Position numbers and translations under genes: made by a program
Assembly: GCA_944321145.1 (NCBI GenBank)
Contig: CALUKF010000014.1
Location: 1 to 58,501 of the forward strand
Direction: 5' to 3'
DNA: 58,501 bases
From: an uncultured Odoribacter sp.
GTDB lineage: Bacteria > Bacteroidota > Bacteroidia > Bacteroidales > Marinifilaceae
The notes under the pieces: generated by a model
Seen by the model: only the letters and a program-made list of their open reading frames with translations
What the model was told of the DNA's origin: nothing
Database searches by the model: none
Shown: piece by piece, positions 18,701-25,870 of the stretch
How the letters are laid out: the number at the start of each line of letters is the position of its first letter
How positions within the stretch are numbered: the first letter of the stretch is position 1

Positions 18701-20033
18701 CGGTGTGCACTATCCCACGTGGGCGGCTCCCGAGTGGAAACAGCTGGAAGAAACGGCATTCGGTGAGGAATTCCGCAATCACCACTACGACAAAAAATGT
18801 TTCGAGAAGATATACGACGTGCCGGATTCTGTGATTCTTGCCATCCGTGCCGGTCTGAGGAAACGCCTGATTGACCACATCAAGCAGAACATCCTCACGG
18901 ATTCGACGGCAGTGTCCTATTTCACGCCGCGCCAAGTGTTGCAGATTCAGGAGACCTTGCGCGATGATGTGCTCACCATCGGCTTTGCCCGCCGCTTTGC
19001 GACTTACAAACGGGCACACCTCCTTTTCCGCAACTTAGACCGCCTCAGCGAGATTGTCAACAGCCCGGAACACCCTGTGCAATTCATCTTTGCCGGCAAA
19101 GCCCATCCCGCCGATAAAGCAGGGCAGGACTTGATTAAGCGCATTGTCGAGGTGTCCAAGCTCCCGCAATTCATCGGCAAAATCGTCTTCTTGCCCAATT
19201 ACGACATGGACTTGGCAAAGAAGCTCGTGCAGGGCGTCGACGTGTGGATGAACACCCCCACGCGCCCGCAGGAGGCTTCCGGCACGAGCGGCGAGAAGGC
19301 TGCCATGAATGGCGTCATGCACTTCAGCGTCTTGGACGGCTGGTGGGTGGAAGGCTACCGCCCCGATGCCGGTTGGATGCTCCCCATGAAACGCACGTTC
19401 GAGAACCAGGCAATGCAGGACGAACTGGATTCCGAGATGATTTACAACATCATCGACGACGAAATTGCCCCCCTCTTTTACCGGAAAGACACAGCCGGTT
19501 ACTCCACGGAATGGGTGCAATACATCAAGAACACCATTGCCAAAGTGGCGTCGAACTTCACGACCAACCGCATGTTGGAGGACTATGAGCGGAAATTCTA
19601 CATCCCCATGTCTGAGCGCTACCATCGCCTGATTGCCGACAACTACAAACTGGCATCGGAAATCACCGCTTGGAAGAGTAAAGTCACCCGCGAATGGGAC
19701 AACATCGAGCTTGTCTCCCTTGAACTGCCTGACCGTGCCAAGCAATTGATAGCCTTAGGCAAACAGTACGCCGGCACCGTCCGTTTGGAAATCGGCGAGC
19801 TGGACATGCACGAAGTAGGCGTAGAACTCGTCGCCGCCGAGCAGAAAGACGGCAAAATGGTCATCCGCGAAAAACACGACTTCGCCCCTGTTTCCCAGGA
19901 AGGCAGCATTGCCACCTACCACATCGAAGTCACCGCCGATGCCCCCGGTCTCCTTATGCTCGCCATCCGCATCTACCCCAAAAACGACCTGCTCCCTCAC
20001 CGCCAGGACTTTGCCCTGGTGAAATGGCTGTAA
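15786..20033 (+). CDS. GT3-type glycogen synthase fused to GT35 alpha-glucan phosphorylase
   Basis: 1415 residues. Residues 1 to ~560 resemble eukaryotic-type glycogen synthase (GT3): YLFEVSWEVCNKVGGIHTVI at the start, TTHATVLGR, and FPSYYEPWGYTPLESLA. From ~580 to the end is an alpha-glucan phosphorylase: a DUF3417-like start (LEELCQNLWWCWHDEARELF), AYFSMEYGLHTSLKIYSGGL, CNEGHAAF, and the PLP-lysine region EASGTSGEKAAMNGVMHFS (Lys ~1170). A synthetic and a degradative enzyme thus share one chain. Such fusions are annotated in other Bacteroidetes. No ADP-glucose pyrophosphorylase gene is in the operon, which agrees with a UDP-glucose donor as in other GT3 enzymes (inference). It is the last gene of the operon. 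Confidence 0.9.
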   Translation: MDNSKLKKPAYLFEVSWEVCNKVGGIHTVISTKALNMVKEYKDSHILIGPDVWRYTEQNPEFIDEPRLFRSWRQHAAQEGLRIKVGRWNVAGQPIVILVDFSTFITQKDKIFASFWEKYKLDSLSGQWDYIEPALFGYASGKVIESFVRFHSALRQQVVAQFHEWMTGAGLLYLKDALPQIGCVFTTHATVLGRCVAGNNLPLYSEMKNYVPEELARRFNVISKQSLEKVAATNADCFTTVSDITAAECAHFLNKEVDMVTPNGFENVFTPKEEAWEDKRLAGREKLLQVAQALLGRPVDENAIIVGTSGRYEFKNKGIDVFIDAMGRLNNNSSLQKEILAFILVPAGHGDANADLLHNLQQPNQAMQVGNTYLTHYLTDEAHDPVMNRIRSLNLQNSESDRVKIFFVPSYLNGDDGVFNMPYYDVLVGMDLTVFPSYYEPWGYTPLESLAFKVPTLTTTLAGFGLWVKEHYNMEHPGIEIVRRGDNDNKNVAASIADWVKAYTNNDEQTVALWRQNAKDVSRIALWDNLVAYYKQAYNYALEQVDARLADMQVPADENVSYIAKQLTVNNPSWVSVMIHRSIPERLGALEELCQNLWWCWHDEARELFRMIDTDLWRQCGHNPIALLDSIPLSRYQELENDEDFVRKLEEVYAEFRNYMALKDHMSGDGVAYFSMEYGLHTSLKIYSGGLGILAGDYLKEASDKGTKVTAVGLLYRYGYFTQKLSANGEQESEYDAQDFMKIAVTPVRDDEDHWLTVTLAFPGRNVYARIWRVDVGRIELYLLDTDFEDNLPEDRSITHHLYGGDWENRLKQELVLGCGGIQALRKLGIHAATYHCNEGHAAFIGLERLKEYIAEEHLTFPEALEVVRASSLFTTHTPVPAGHDAFSENMLRTYISHYADRLKISWEQLLGLGKINVADPNEKFSMSFLAANLSQEVNGVSWLHGEVSKEIFKGMWPGYMPEELHISYVTNGVHYPTWAAPEWKQLEETAFGEEFRNHHYDKKCFEKIYDVPDSVILAIRAGLRKRLIDHIKQNILTDSTAVSYFTPRQVLQIQETLRDDVLTIGFARRFATYKRAHLLFRNLDRLSEIVNSPEHPVQFIFAGKAHPADKAGQDLIKRIVEVSKLPQFIGKIVFLPNYDMDLAKKLVQGVDVWMNTPTRPQEASGTSGEKAAMNGVMHFSVLDGWWVEGYRPDAGWMLPMKRTFENQAMQDELDSEMIYNIIDDEIAPLFYRKDTAGYSTEWVQYIKNTIAKVASNFTTNRMLEDYERKFYIPMSERYHRLIADNYKLASEITAWKSKVTREWDNIELVSLELPDRAKQLIALGKQYAGTVRLEIGELDMHEVGVELVAAEQKDGKMVIREKHDFAPVSQEGSIATYHIEVTADAPGLLMLAIRIYPKNDLLPHRQDFALVKWL

Positions 20034-20073
20034 GTCATTGGGATAATATGCAGCGGCTTGTCTTGATGATAGA

Positions 20074-20112
20074 AAATAGGAAATGCTTAAAACACATTTC
20101 CTATTTCTTTTA
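20074..20112 (+). terminator. Terminator of the glycogen operon
   Basis: Arms AAATAGGAAATG (20074-20085) and CATTTCCTATTT (20095-20106) form a 12-bp perfect stem with a 9-nt loop, followed by CTTTTA. It lies 40 nt after the stop at 20033. Confidence 0.7.
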
Positions 20113-20167
20113 TTGCGAATCACCTTTCTATATTGTATGTGAAATAGAAAAATTGATAATATAATTA

Positions 20168-20199
20168 TTTGGTAATGTGAGAATAAATGATTATATTTG
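20168..20199 (+). promoter_or_regulatory. Promoter TTTG - N20 - TATATTTG of the AbiE-like toxin-antitoxin pair
   Basis: A perfect -33 (20168-20171) and -7 (20192-20199) pair with 20-nt spacing. It overlaps the in-frame TTG at 20197 and so rules out that start. Transcription should begin near 20205, leaving the ATG at 20251 as the sensible start. Confidence 0.8.
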
Positions 20200-20250
20200 C
20201 ATGTTGTAAAAATGAAAATAAACGCTTTATTTTCATCTAAATGTAATACT

Positions 20251-20859
20251 ATGGAACAAAAGCAGGCAATTATATCTAAAATCAATCGGAGTAAGAAAGG
20301 CACTATTTTTTTGCCAGATAGTTTTCTGCCGATAGATACACGTCATGCTTCTAATGTCCTGGCTGAACTTGCTAAGAGTGGAAAATTAGTAAGAATTGCT
20401 TTTGGGATTTACGTAAAGCCTGTTATGTCAAGTTTAGGACCGGTTATGCCGACCCCTTATGAGATTGCGGAAGCCATAGCCAAACGCGATGATGCTAAAC
20501 TATTGCCTCATGGTACAACGGCTGAAAATTATCTTGGTTTTTCAACTCAAGTGCCGATGAATATCATTTATCTGACTTCTGGAACTCCACGGAGACTAAA
20601 AATAGGGAAACGCACGATTATTTTCAAACATCGTGTTCCAAGCACTTTTGCTTACCGAGGAAAAATAATGCCTATACTTGTATTGGCATTACAATCTATA
20701 GGACAAAGTAATATTACAGACAATACACTTGCCATCGTGTATAAAATCTTGAAATGTTACCCAGAAGAAAACACTTGGCAGAATGACATAGCACATGCTC
20801 CTCTTTGGATAAGATTAATAATAAAGAATATAAAGGAAAAAATGAATAGCCATGAGTAG
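20251..20859 (+). CDS. DUF6088 / AbiEi-like type IV antitoxin
   Basis: 202 residues from the ATG at 20251. Longer in-frame starts at 20197 (TTG) and 20212 (ATG) are rejected because the promoter covers or abuts them. The N-terminus QKQAIISKINRSKKGTIFLP and the winged-helix-like stretch ASNVLAELAKSGKLVRIAFG match DUF6088 proteins, which pair with AbiEii nucleotidyltransferase toxins. The antitoxin is expected to act as a repressor of its own promoter and to counter the toxin. It overlaps the toxin gene by 8 nt, so translation is probably coupled. The module is AT-rich compared with its neighbours and inserted after the glycogen operon, suggesting acquisition. Confidence 0.85.
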   Translation: MEQKQAIISKINRSKKGTIFLPDSFLPIDTRHASNVLAELAKSGKLVRIAFGIYVKPVMSSLGPVMPTPYEIAEAIAKRDDAKLLPHGTTAENYLGFSTQVPMNIIYLTSGTPRRLKIGKRTIIFKHRVPSTFAYRGKIMPILVLALQSIGQSNITDNTLAIVYKILKCYPEENTWQNDIAHAPLWIRLIIKNIKEKMNSHE

Positions 20860-21880
20860 GTGGATTGATGCACTTGCGCCTGATAGGCAGCAGTCTGCAT
20901 ATATAATTGCTGAAGAAAAAAGGATCACAGACAGTGCTGTTGAAAAAGATTGGTGGGTAACTGCTGTGCTCAAGGTATTATTTTCTTTATCTCCGGCTCC
21001 TTATATGCTTTTCAAAGGTGGTACAAGTTTAAGTAAAGGATGGAATATTATAGATCGGTTTTCTGAAGATATAGATATTGCTTTATATCGGGATTTCTAT
21101 CTTTATGAGCTGAATAAAGAATGTGCACAAGCTGCTACAAATAATCAAATTAAAAAACTTCGCATGCTTAATTGTGATTACATTTTAGGTGATTTTGTAG
21201 AGGAATTAACTGTGAAGTTTATGGAAAACGGACTAACAGGTTGCAAGGCGTTTCCTGTGACGCATCGTGATGACGGCATATTAATCGACCATGATAGCGA
21301 TCCGGCGGTAATAGAAGTGCATTATACCCCTACGTTGAGTACAGACCAATATGTCAGACCGGTAATTAAAATAGAAATCAGCTGCCTTGCAATGAAAGAA
21401 CCGTATGAAGTCAAGCGCATAGCATCGCTTATAGGCGAAGCATTTCCGCAACTTGATGACGAAACAATGGCTGATATCCCCACAATAACGCCTGTCCGAA
21501 CATTTCTTGAAAAAGCATTTTTGCTTAATGAAGAGTACCAACGTAGAAATCCACGCACAGACCGCATGAGCCGTCATCTTTATGACTTGGAACGCATGAT
21601 GGATACGCCGTATGCAAAGGCAGCTCTTGCTGACATGTCTCTTTACAGGGAAATCATAGAACATCGCCGTCGTTTTTATCATGTAGGTGGCGTGAATTAC
21701 GATTTGAATTCTCCTGAAACTATCGCTTTTTGCCCGACAGGAGAAATCCGTAACAAGATGGAACGTGACTACGAGGTGATGAAAGCATCTATGATTTATG
21801 GAGACAAACTTCCGTTCGATATGCTTATCTCTCGGCTTGAAGAACTCCAATCCCGCTTTCGAAAATCTTTGTTGGATTAG
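20852..21880 (+). CDS. AbiEii-family nucleotidyltransferase toxin
   Basis: 342 residues. The N-terminal nucleotidyltransferase domain shows MLFKGGTSLSKGW (~49-61) and RFSEDIDIAL (~66-75), the two catalytic motifs of the AbiEii/MenT family (GGTSLSK, then D-x-D in SEDID). RTFLEKAFLLNEEYQRR (~212) and RHLYDLERM (~233) are the helical C-terminal hallmarks. AbiEii-type toxins transfer nucleotides to RNA (tRNA in studied members) and give phage abortive infection and plasmid stabilisation. The start overlaps the antitoxin end by 8 nt (ATGAGTAG). All motifs are intact, so the toxin is probably active. Confidence 0.9.
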   Translation: MSRWIDALAPDRQQSAYIIAEEKRITDSAVEKDWWVTAVLKVLFSLSPAPYMLFKGGTSLSKGWNIIDRFSEDIDIALYRDFYLYELNKECAQAATNNQIKKLRMLNCDYILGDFVEELTVKFMENGLTGCKAFPVTHRDDGILIDHDSDPAVIEVHYTPTLSTDQYVRPVIKIEISCLAMKEPYEVKRIASLIGEAFPQLDDETMADIPTITPVRTFLEKAFLLNEEYQRRNPRTDRMSRHLYDLERMMDTPYAKAALADMSLYREIIEHRRRFYHVGGVNYDLNSPETIAFCPTGEIRNKMERDYEVMKASMIYGDKLPFDMLISRLEELQSRFRKSLLD

Positions 21881-22059
21881 CAATAAAGAACCTTTTCCCG
21901 CTACCTGTTTCGCTGCTGTTTCGCTCGTTGTGTGCAGCTGCTTCGTTGGGCAAGCTATCAGCTCCCCAACAGCAGCGCAACACCTCCGGCACAGGGGTAG
22001 GGAGGATAGGGGGAAACAAGAGAGAGGGAAACTGTGTCTTCTTGCTCCTGCCTGCTTTG

Positions 22060-22440
22060 TTATTTCAATTTTGTCAATACTACTTTGTCCGGAATCCAGC
22101 AATCTGTAGGTCGCTCGATAAATTCAAAGTAAATGGAATCTTGCCCTACAAAACTAATTCGGGCTGTCCCGGTAGAAACGCCGTACATGCTTTTGACGGA
22201 AGCTACTAATTCGCCGTTTTCTACCGTTCCTTGGATGGTAATGTCGTCATCCATGGCTGCATCAATTCGTTGTCCGCCAAGCATTACAGAACTATGGTTG
22301 CCGCTTACAGAAGTTCCTTTTTGTTCTAACTTTAAACTAAAACTTGCACTTTCACTTTCATAATTCCAATGCCCGGTGAAATCCACGTCCGCTGCCGTGG
22401 CTAAAAGTGAAAATAGCAATGCTAAAATAAAACTTTTCAT
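22060..22440 (-). CDS. Small exported protein of unknown function
   Basis: 126 residues. A signal peptide (MKSFILALLFSLLATAADV) is followed by a compact beta-rich region with alternating hydrophobic residues (FTGHWNYESESASFSLKLEQ, GTARISFVGQDSIYFEF), which suggests a small lipocalin-like barrel or beta sandwich. No catalytic residues are evident. Single-gene unit; only a weak -7 candidate (TACTTTAG at 22465-22472, minus strand) is seen upstream. I do not recognise a named family. Confidence 0.75.
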   Translation of the reverse strand: MKSFILALLFSLLATAADVDFTGHWNYESESASFSLKLEQKGTSVSGNHSSVMLGGQRIDAAMDDDITIQGTVENGELVASVKSMYGVSTGTARISFVGQDSIYFEFIERPTDCWIPDKVVLTKLK

Positions 22441-23014
22441 ACCTCTTCTCTTTAAAATTTGCCTCTAAAGTACTAAAAACAATCCATTTTCATTGCATAT
22501 ATCGGAAACTTTTTTTGTTGCATTTTTGTTATAGATGCCACTCTTTTTCAAGTATGCCTCCGTTTTTTACATGGGATTGGCTAAGGATGCGCCCGGAATG
22601 GGTCGGAGATGATGGTGTGTCTTTTGGGTATTGCCGGGGCGGCAGCCCGACGAGTACCGGGGGAATACCCAACGGGTACCGAAGGTAACGGGGCGCATCT
22701 CAAGCCCATCCGGTGCGAGGGGTGGGAATGGGGCGGGAGGGATGGGGGGCGGCATGCTGCCTTGATGGCGGTCTGAGGACGGGCAAGACAGGGGTTGTTC
22801 AGGGGACACGTCCGGTTCACTGGTGGTTATTCCCCAGTCCTCGCCCGATCTGGATGGGCGGAGGAAGAAAGAATCATGAAAGGGGAATGGAAGGTGATAC
22901 GGGAACAGACCGCGATTTGGATTGGAATAGGGGAGGAATGGGGCGATAATGGCATGAGGGCAGACGGAAGTTGCCCTTGTATTGCTGGAGGGAAAGGGGT
23001 GGCATGCGGTGTGG
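22441..23014. other. 574-nt region without a convincing gene; G-rich
   Basis: Open frames here are explained by base composition. The plus strand from about 22718 to 22750 has six consecutive G-tracts separated by one to three bases, a strong G-quadruplex candidate. A stem GGGTATT (22626-22632) / AATACCC (22664-22670) encloses a GC-rich loop. GTTCA motifs occur at 22797 and 22815. No tRNA or known ncRNA is recognised. Confidence 0.4.
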
Positions 23015-23347
23015 TTATTTTGCGCGGTAGCCGGCAGTGCGGAGGAGGGTGAGCACTTTTTCACGGACGTCGCCTTGGATGAGGATTTCGCCGTCTTTGG
23101 CGGAACCGCCCGTGCCGCATTTGTTTTTGAGCAGGCGGGCAAGGGCGTCGAGGTCGTCGGAGGTGCCGACGAAGCCTTGGACGAGGGTGACGGTTTTGCC
23201 TTTGCGTTGTTTGGTGTCGGTGACGACGCGGAGGTTCTGGTGTTCGGGGGCAAGGGTTTCAGGCTCTGCTTCGCCGGCGTATTCGTAGGCAAAGTCGGGA
23301 TTGGTGGAGTAGACCACGTTGATTCTCTTTTTTCTGTCGTTGCTCAT
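23015..23347 (-). CDS. Translation initiation factor SUI1/eIF1-like (YciH family)
   Basis: 110 residues. The C-terminal ~75 residues form the SUI1/eIF1 fold: NLRVVTDTKQRKGKTVTLVQ, LARLLKNKCGTGGSAKDG (the conserved LxxxCGTGG loop), and EILIQGDVREKVLTLL. The bacterial YciH homologues affect start-codon fidelity in vitro, but the in vivo role is unclear. The N-terminal 30 residues are a variable tail. Divergent from the Nfn-like oxidoreductase, with its own -7 box at 23393-23400. Confidence 0.9.
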   Translation of the reverse strand: MSNDRKKRINVVYSTNPDFAYEYAGEAEPETLAPEHQNLRVVTDTKQRKGKTVTLVQGFVGTSDDLDALARLLKNKCGTGGSAKDGEILIQGDVREKVLTLLRTAGYRAK

Positions 23348-23392
23348 GGCATGAATGTTTTTTCGCGTGTTGCTGTTTTCTTAAGGAAAGCA

Positions 23393-23400
23393 CAAATATA
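23393..23400 (-). promoter_or_regulatory. -7 box TATATTTG for the SUI1-like gene
   Basis: A minus-strand TAnnTTTG match 46 nt before the ATG at 23347. No clear -33 element. Confidence 0.5.
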
Positions 23401-23430
23401 CGGCTTTTTGTTTAATTTTCCCTTAATCCA

Positions 23431-23460
23431 TTGTTTCATGGAAAATAGAAAGTAATTTTG
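23431..23460 (+). promoter_or_regulatory. Promoter TTG - N19 - TAATTTTG for the Nfn-like fusion
   Basis: -33 TTG (23431-23433) and -7 TAATTTTG (23453-23460), 34 nt before the ATG at 23495. Divergent from the SUI1-like gene promoter. Confidence 0.65.
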
Positions 23461-23494
23461 CAATCGTTATTGAGAACCGCAAACTATAGATGCA

Positions 23495-25780
23495 ATGAAT
23501 AAAATTCTGAAGAAAAGGTATTTCTCGGAGCGTGTGGTGCAGCTTGTCGTGGAGGCACCGTTGATTGCGCGCTCGCGTAAACCGGGTAATTTTGTGATTG
23601 TGCGCGTCGGTGAAAAGGGCGAACGCATGCCGTTGACTATTTCCGACGCGGATGAAGAAAAGGGGACGATTACGCTTGTCGTGCAGAAGATGGGCGTGTC
23701 GTCGACGAAACTTTGTGACTTGAATGAGGGCGATTACATCACTGACCTCGTGGGTCCGCTGGGCAAGCCTACCGAAATCAGCAAGGTGGGCACGGTGCTG
23801 GCGTGCGGCGGCGGTGTGGGCGTGGCGCCCCTGTTGCCGATTGTGCGGGCATTCAAGGAGGCTGGCAACCGCGTTGTGAGCGTGTTGGCTGCCCGCACGA
23901 AGGATTTGATTATATTGGAGGATGAAGTCCGCGCCGCTTCGGACGAGGTGATTATCATGACGGATGACGGTTCGTATGGCGAGAAGGGCGTGGTGACTGT
24001 GGGCATGGAGAAAGTTATCCAACGCGAGCAGGTGGATTTGTGTGTGACTATCGGTCCTGCCATCATGATGAAATTTTGTGAGAAACTCACCCGACAGTAT
24101 AATATCCCGACAGTGGCGAGCCTGAATGCCTTGATGGTGGACGGAACGGGGATGTGTGGAGCTTGCCGTGTGACTGTGGGAGGAAAGACGCGATTCACTT
24201 GTGTCGATGGTCCGGAGTTTGATGCCCATGAGATTGATTTCGATGAAATTATTTCACGTTTGGGTGGTTTCAAGAAGGATGAGGCGGAGAAGATGGAGGA
24301 GTTCGTGCATCTGCATGAGGATGTGGTGGGCAACCGTAATGCGGATTGGCGCAAGGCGTTGCGCGAATCCATGAAGGCAAAGGAACGGACGGAGATTGAG
24401 CGTGTTGTGATGCCGGAGCGTCGTCCGGAGGAACGCATCAAGAGCCAGCGCCTGGAAGTGAACTTGGGGCTGACGAAGGAGATGGCGATGCGCGAGGCAC
24501 GCCGTTGCCAGGATTGCGTGAACCCGACCTGTATGGAGGGCTGTCCGGTGGGGATTGATATTCCCGGTTTTATTAAGAATATTGAGCGGGGTGACTTCCT
24601 GGAAGCGGCTGCCGTGCTGAAGAAGACGAGTGCGCTGCCGGCTGTCTGCGGACGGGTTTGCCCGCAGGAGAAGCAATGTGAGTCGAAGTGCTTCTATTTG
24701 CAGAAACTGAAGAAGCAGCCGGTGGCTATCGGTTATCTGGAGCGTTTCGCTGCCGATTTTGAACGGGAGTCCGGGCAGATTGCCATTCCTGAGGTGGCTG
24801 CTCTGAACGGCATCAAGATTGCCGTGATTGGTTCCGGTCCGTCGGGTTTGTCTTTTGCCGGCGATATGGTGAAACGCGGGTATGACGTGACGGTGTTCGA
24901 GGCGTTGCATGAGATTGGCGGGGTGCTGAAATACGGTATTCCGGAGTTCCGTCTGCCGAACCGCATTGTGGATGTGGAGATTGACAATTTGCGAAAAATG
25001 GGCGTGAAGTTCGTGACCAATTTTATAGTTGGCATGACGGAGGACATTGAGCATCTGAAACGCGAAGGGTTCCAAGGCTTTTACATTGCGTCCGGTGCCG
25101 GTACTCCGAAGTTTATGAATATACCCGGCGAGAATGCGAATGGCGTGCTTTCGTCTAATGAATACCTGACTCGTGTAAACCTCATGGGAGCTGACAATGA
25201 GTTTGCGGACACGCCTGTCTACCGTGGCAAGCATGTCGTGGTAGTCGGTGGCGGCAATACTGCCATGGACTCTGTGCGTACGGCAAGGCGTCTGGGTGCG
25301 GAGAGTGCCACGATTGTTTACCGCCGCAGCGAGGCGGAAATGCCGGCACGTGTGGAGGAAGTCAAGCACGCGAAGGAGGAGGGATGTGAATTTCTGACTC
25401 TCACGAATCCTGTGGAATACATTAAGGATGAGCGTGGTTACGTGAAACAGGTGCGCGTGCAGCGGATGGAATTGGGCGAACCGGATGCCAGCGGGCGTCG
25501 CCGTCCTGTGCCTGTGCCGGGCAGTGAGTACCTGTTGGATGCCGACGTGGTGGTAGTGGCAGTAGGCGTTTCGCCGAACCCGATTGTGCCGCGCTCGGTT
25601 GCCGGTCTGGACATTTCGTCGAAAGGCACGATTGTTGTGGACGACAACACAATGCGTTCCAATTTGCCGGAGTTCTATGCCGGTGGAGACATTGTGCGGG
25701 GCGGTGCTACTGTTATCCTTGCCATGGGGGACGGCAGGCGCGCTGCAGCCAATATGGATGCCGCTTTCCGCAATAAATGA
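23495..25780 (+). CDS. NfnAB-like fused oxidoreductase (PyrK-type FAD/NAD/[2Fe-2S] module + GltD-type NADPH/[4Fe-4S] module)
   Basis: 761 residues in two parts. Residues 1-~265 are a ferredoxin-NADP reductase/PyrK-like module: FAD and NAD binding (VLACGGGVGVAPLLPIVRAF) and a [2Fe-2S] cysteine cluster (DGTGMCGACRVTVGG, TRFTCVDGPEF). Residues ~300-761 are the glutamate-synthase small-subunit-like module: cysteines for two [4Fe-4S] clusters (RRCQDCVNPTCMEGCPVGID, CGRVCPQEKQCESKCF), then two Rossmann folds (IAVIGSGPSGLSFAGDM, HVVVVGGGNTAMDSVRTARR). In clostridia the two modules are separate subunits of NfnAB, an electron-bifurcating NADH-dependent ferredoxin:NADP+ oxidoreductase. Automatic annotation often names the fusion dihydroorotate dehydrogenase B subunit/glutamate synthase. 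The Nfn role is inferred from cofactors, and no pyrD or gltB is adjacent. Confidence 0.88.
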   Translation: MNKILKKRYFSERVVQLVVEAPLIARSRKPGNFVIVRVGEKGERMPLTISDADEEKGTITLVVQKMGVSSTKLCDLNEGDYITDLVGPLGKPTEISKVGTVLACGGGVGVAPLLPIVRAFKEAGNRVVSVLAARTKDLIILEDEVRAASDEVIIMTDDGSYGEKGVVTVGMEKVIQREQVDLCVTIGPAIMMKFCEKLTRQYNIPTVASLNALMVDGTGMCGACRVTVGGKTRFTCVDGPEFDAHEIDFDEIISRLGGFKKDEAEKMEEFVHLHEDVVGNRNADWRKALRESMKAKERTEIERVVMPERRPEERIKSQRLEVNLGLTKEMAMREARRCQDCVNPTCMEGCPVGIDIPGFIKNIERGDFLEAAAVLKKTSALPAVCGRVCPQEKQCESKCFYLQKLKKQPVAIGYLERFAADFERESGQIAIPEVAALNGIKIAVIGSGPSGLSFAGDMVKRGYDVTVFEALHEIGGVLKYGIPEFRLPNRIVDVEIDNLRKMGVKFVTNFIVGMTEDIEHLKREGFQGFYIASGAGTPKFMNIPGENANGVLSSNEYLTRVNLMGADNEFADTPVYRGKHVVVVGGGNTAMDSVRTARRLGAESATIVYRRSEAEMPARVEEVKHAKEEGCEFLTLTNPVEYIKDERGYVKQVRVQRMELGEPDASGRRRPVPVPGSEYLLDADVVVVAVGVSPNPIVPRSVAGLDISSKGTIVVDDNTMRSNLPEFYAGGDIVRGGATVILAMGDGRRAAANMDAAFRNK

Positions 25781-25811
25781 ATAGATTGGATAGCATGATT
25801 TTATGATAGCA

Positions 25812-25853
25812 AAGGGGCTGCGCTGGGAGAAAAGGCGCAGCCCCTTGTTTTTG
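25812..25853. terminator. Terminator between converging Nfn-like and TonB receptor genes
   Basis: Arms AAGGGGCTGCGC (25812-25823) and GCGCAGCCCCTT (25835-25846) form a 12-bp perfect stem, followed by GTTTTTG on the plus strand. It can stop both converging transcripts. Confidence 0.85.
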
Positions 25854-25870
25854 GGTTGCTGGTGATTGGT

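Noticed and set aside
20197-20250. Longer N-terminus of the AbiEi-like antitoxin (TTG at 20197 or ATG at 20212)
   Set aside because: The -7 box 20192-20199 overlaps the first and the expected transcription start lies just before the second; family proteins begin near 20251.
22567-23292. 241-codon minus-strand frame in the 22.4-23.0 kb gap
   Set aside because: Pro/Ser/Thr-rich translation overlapping the SUI1-like gene in another frame; explained by the G-rich composition.
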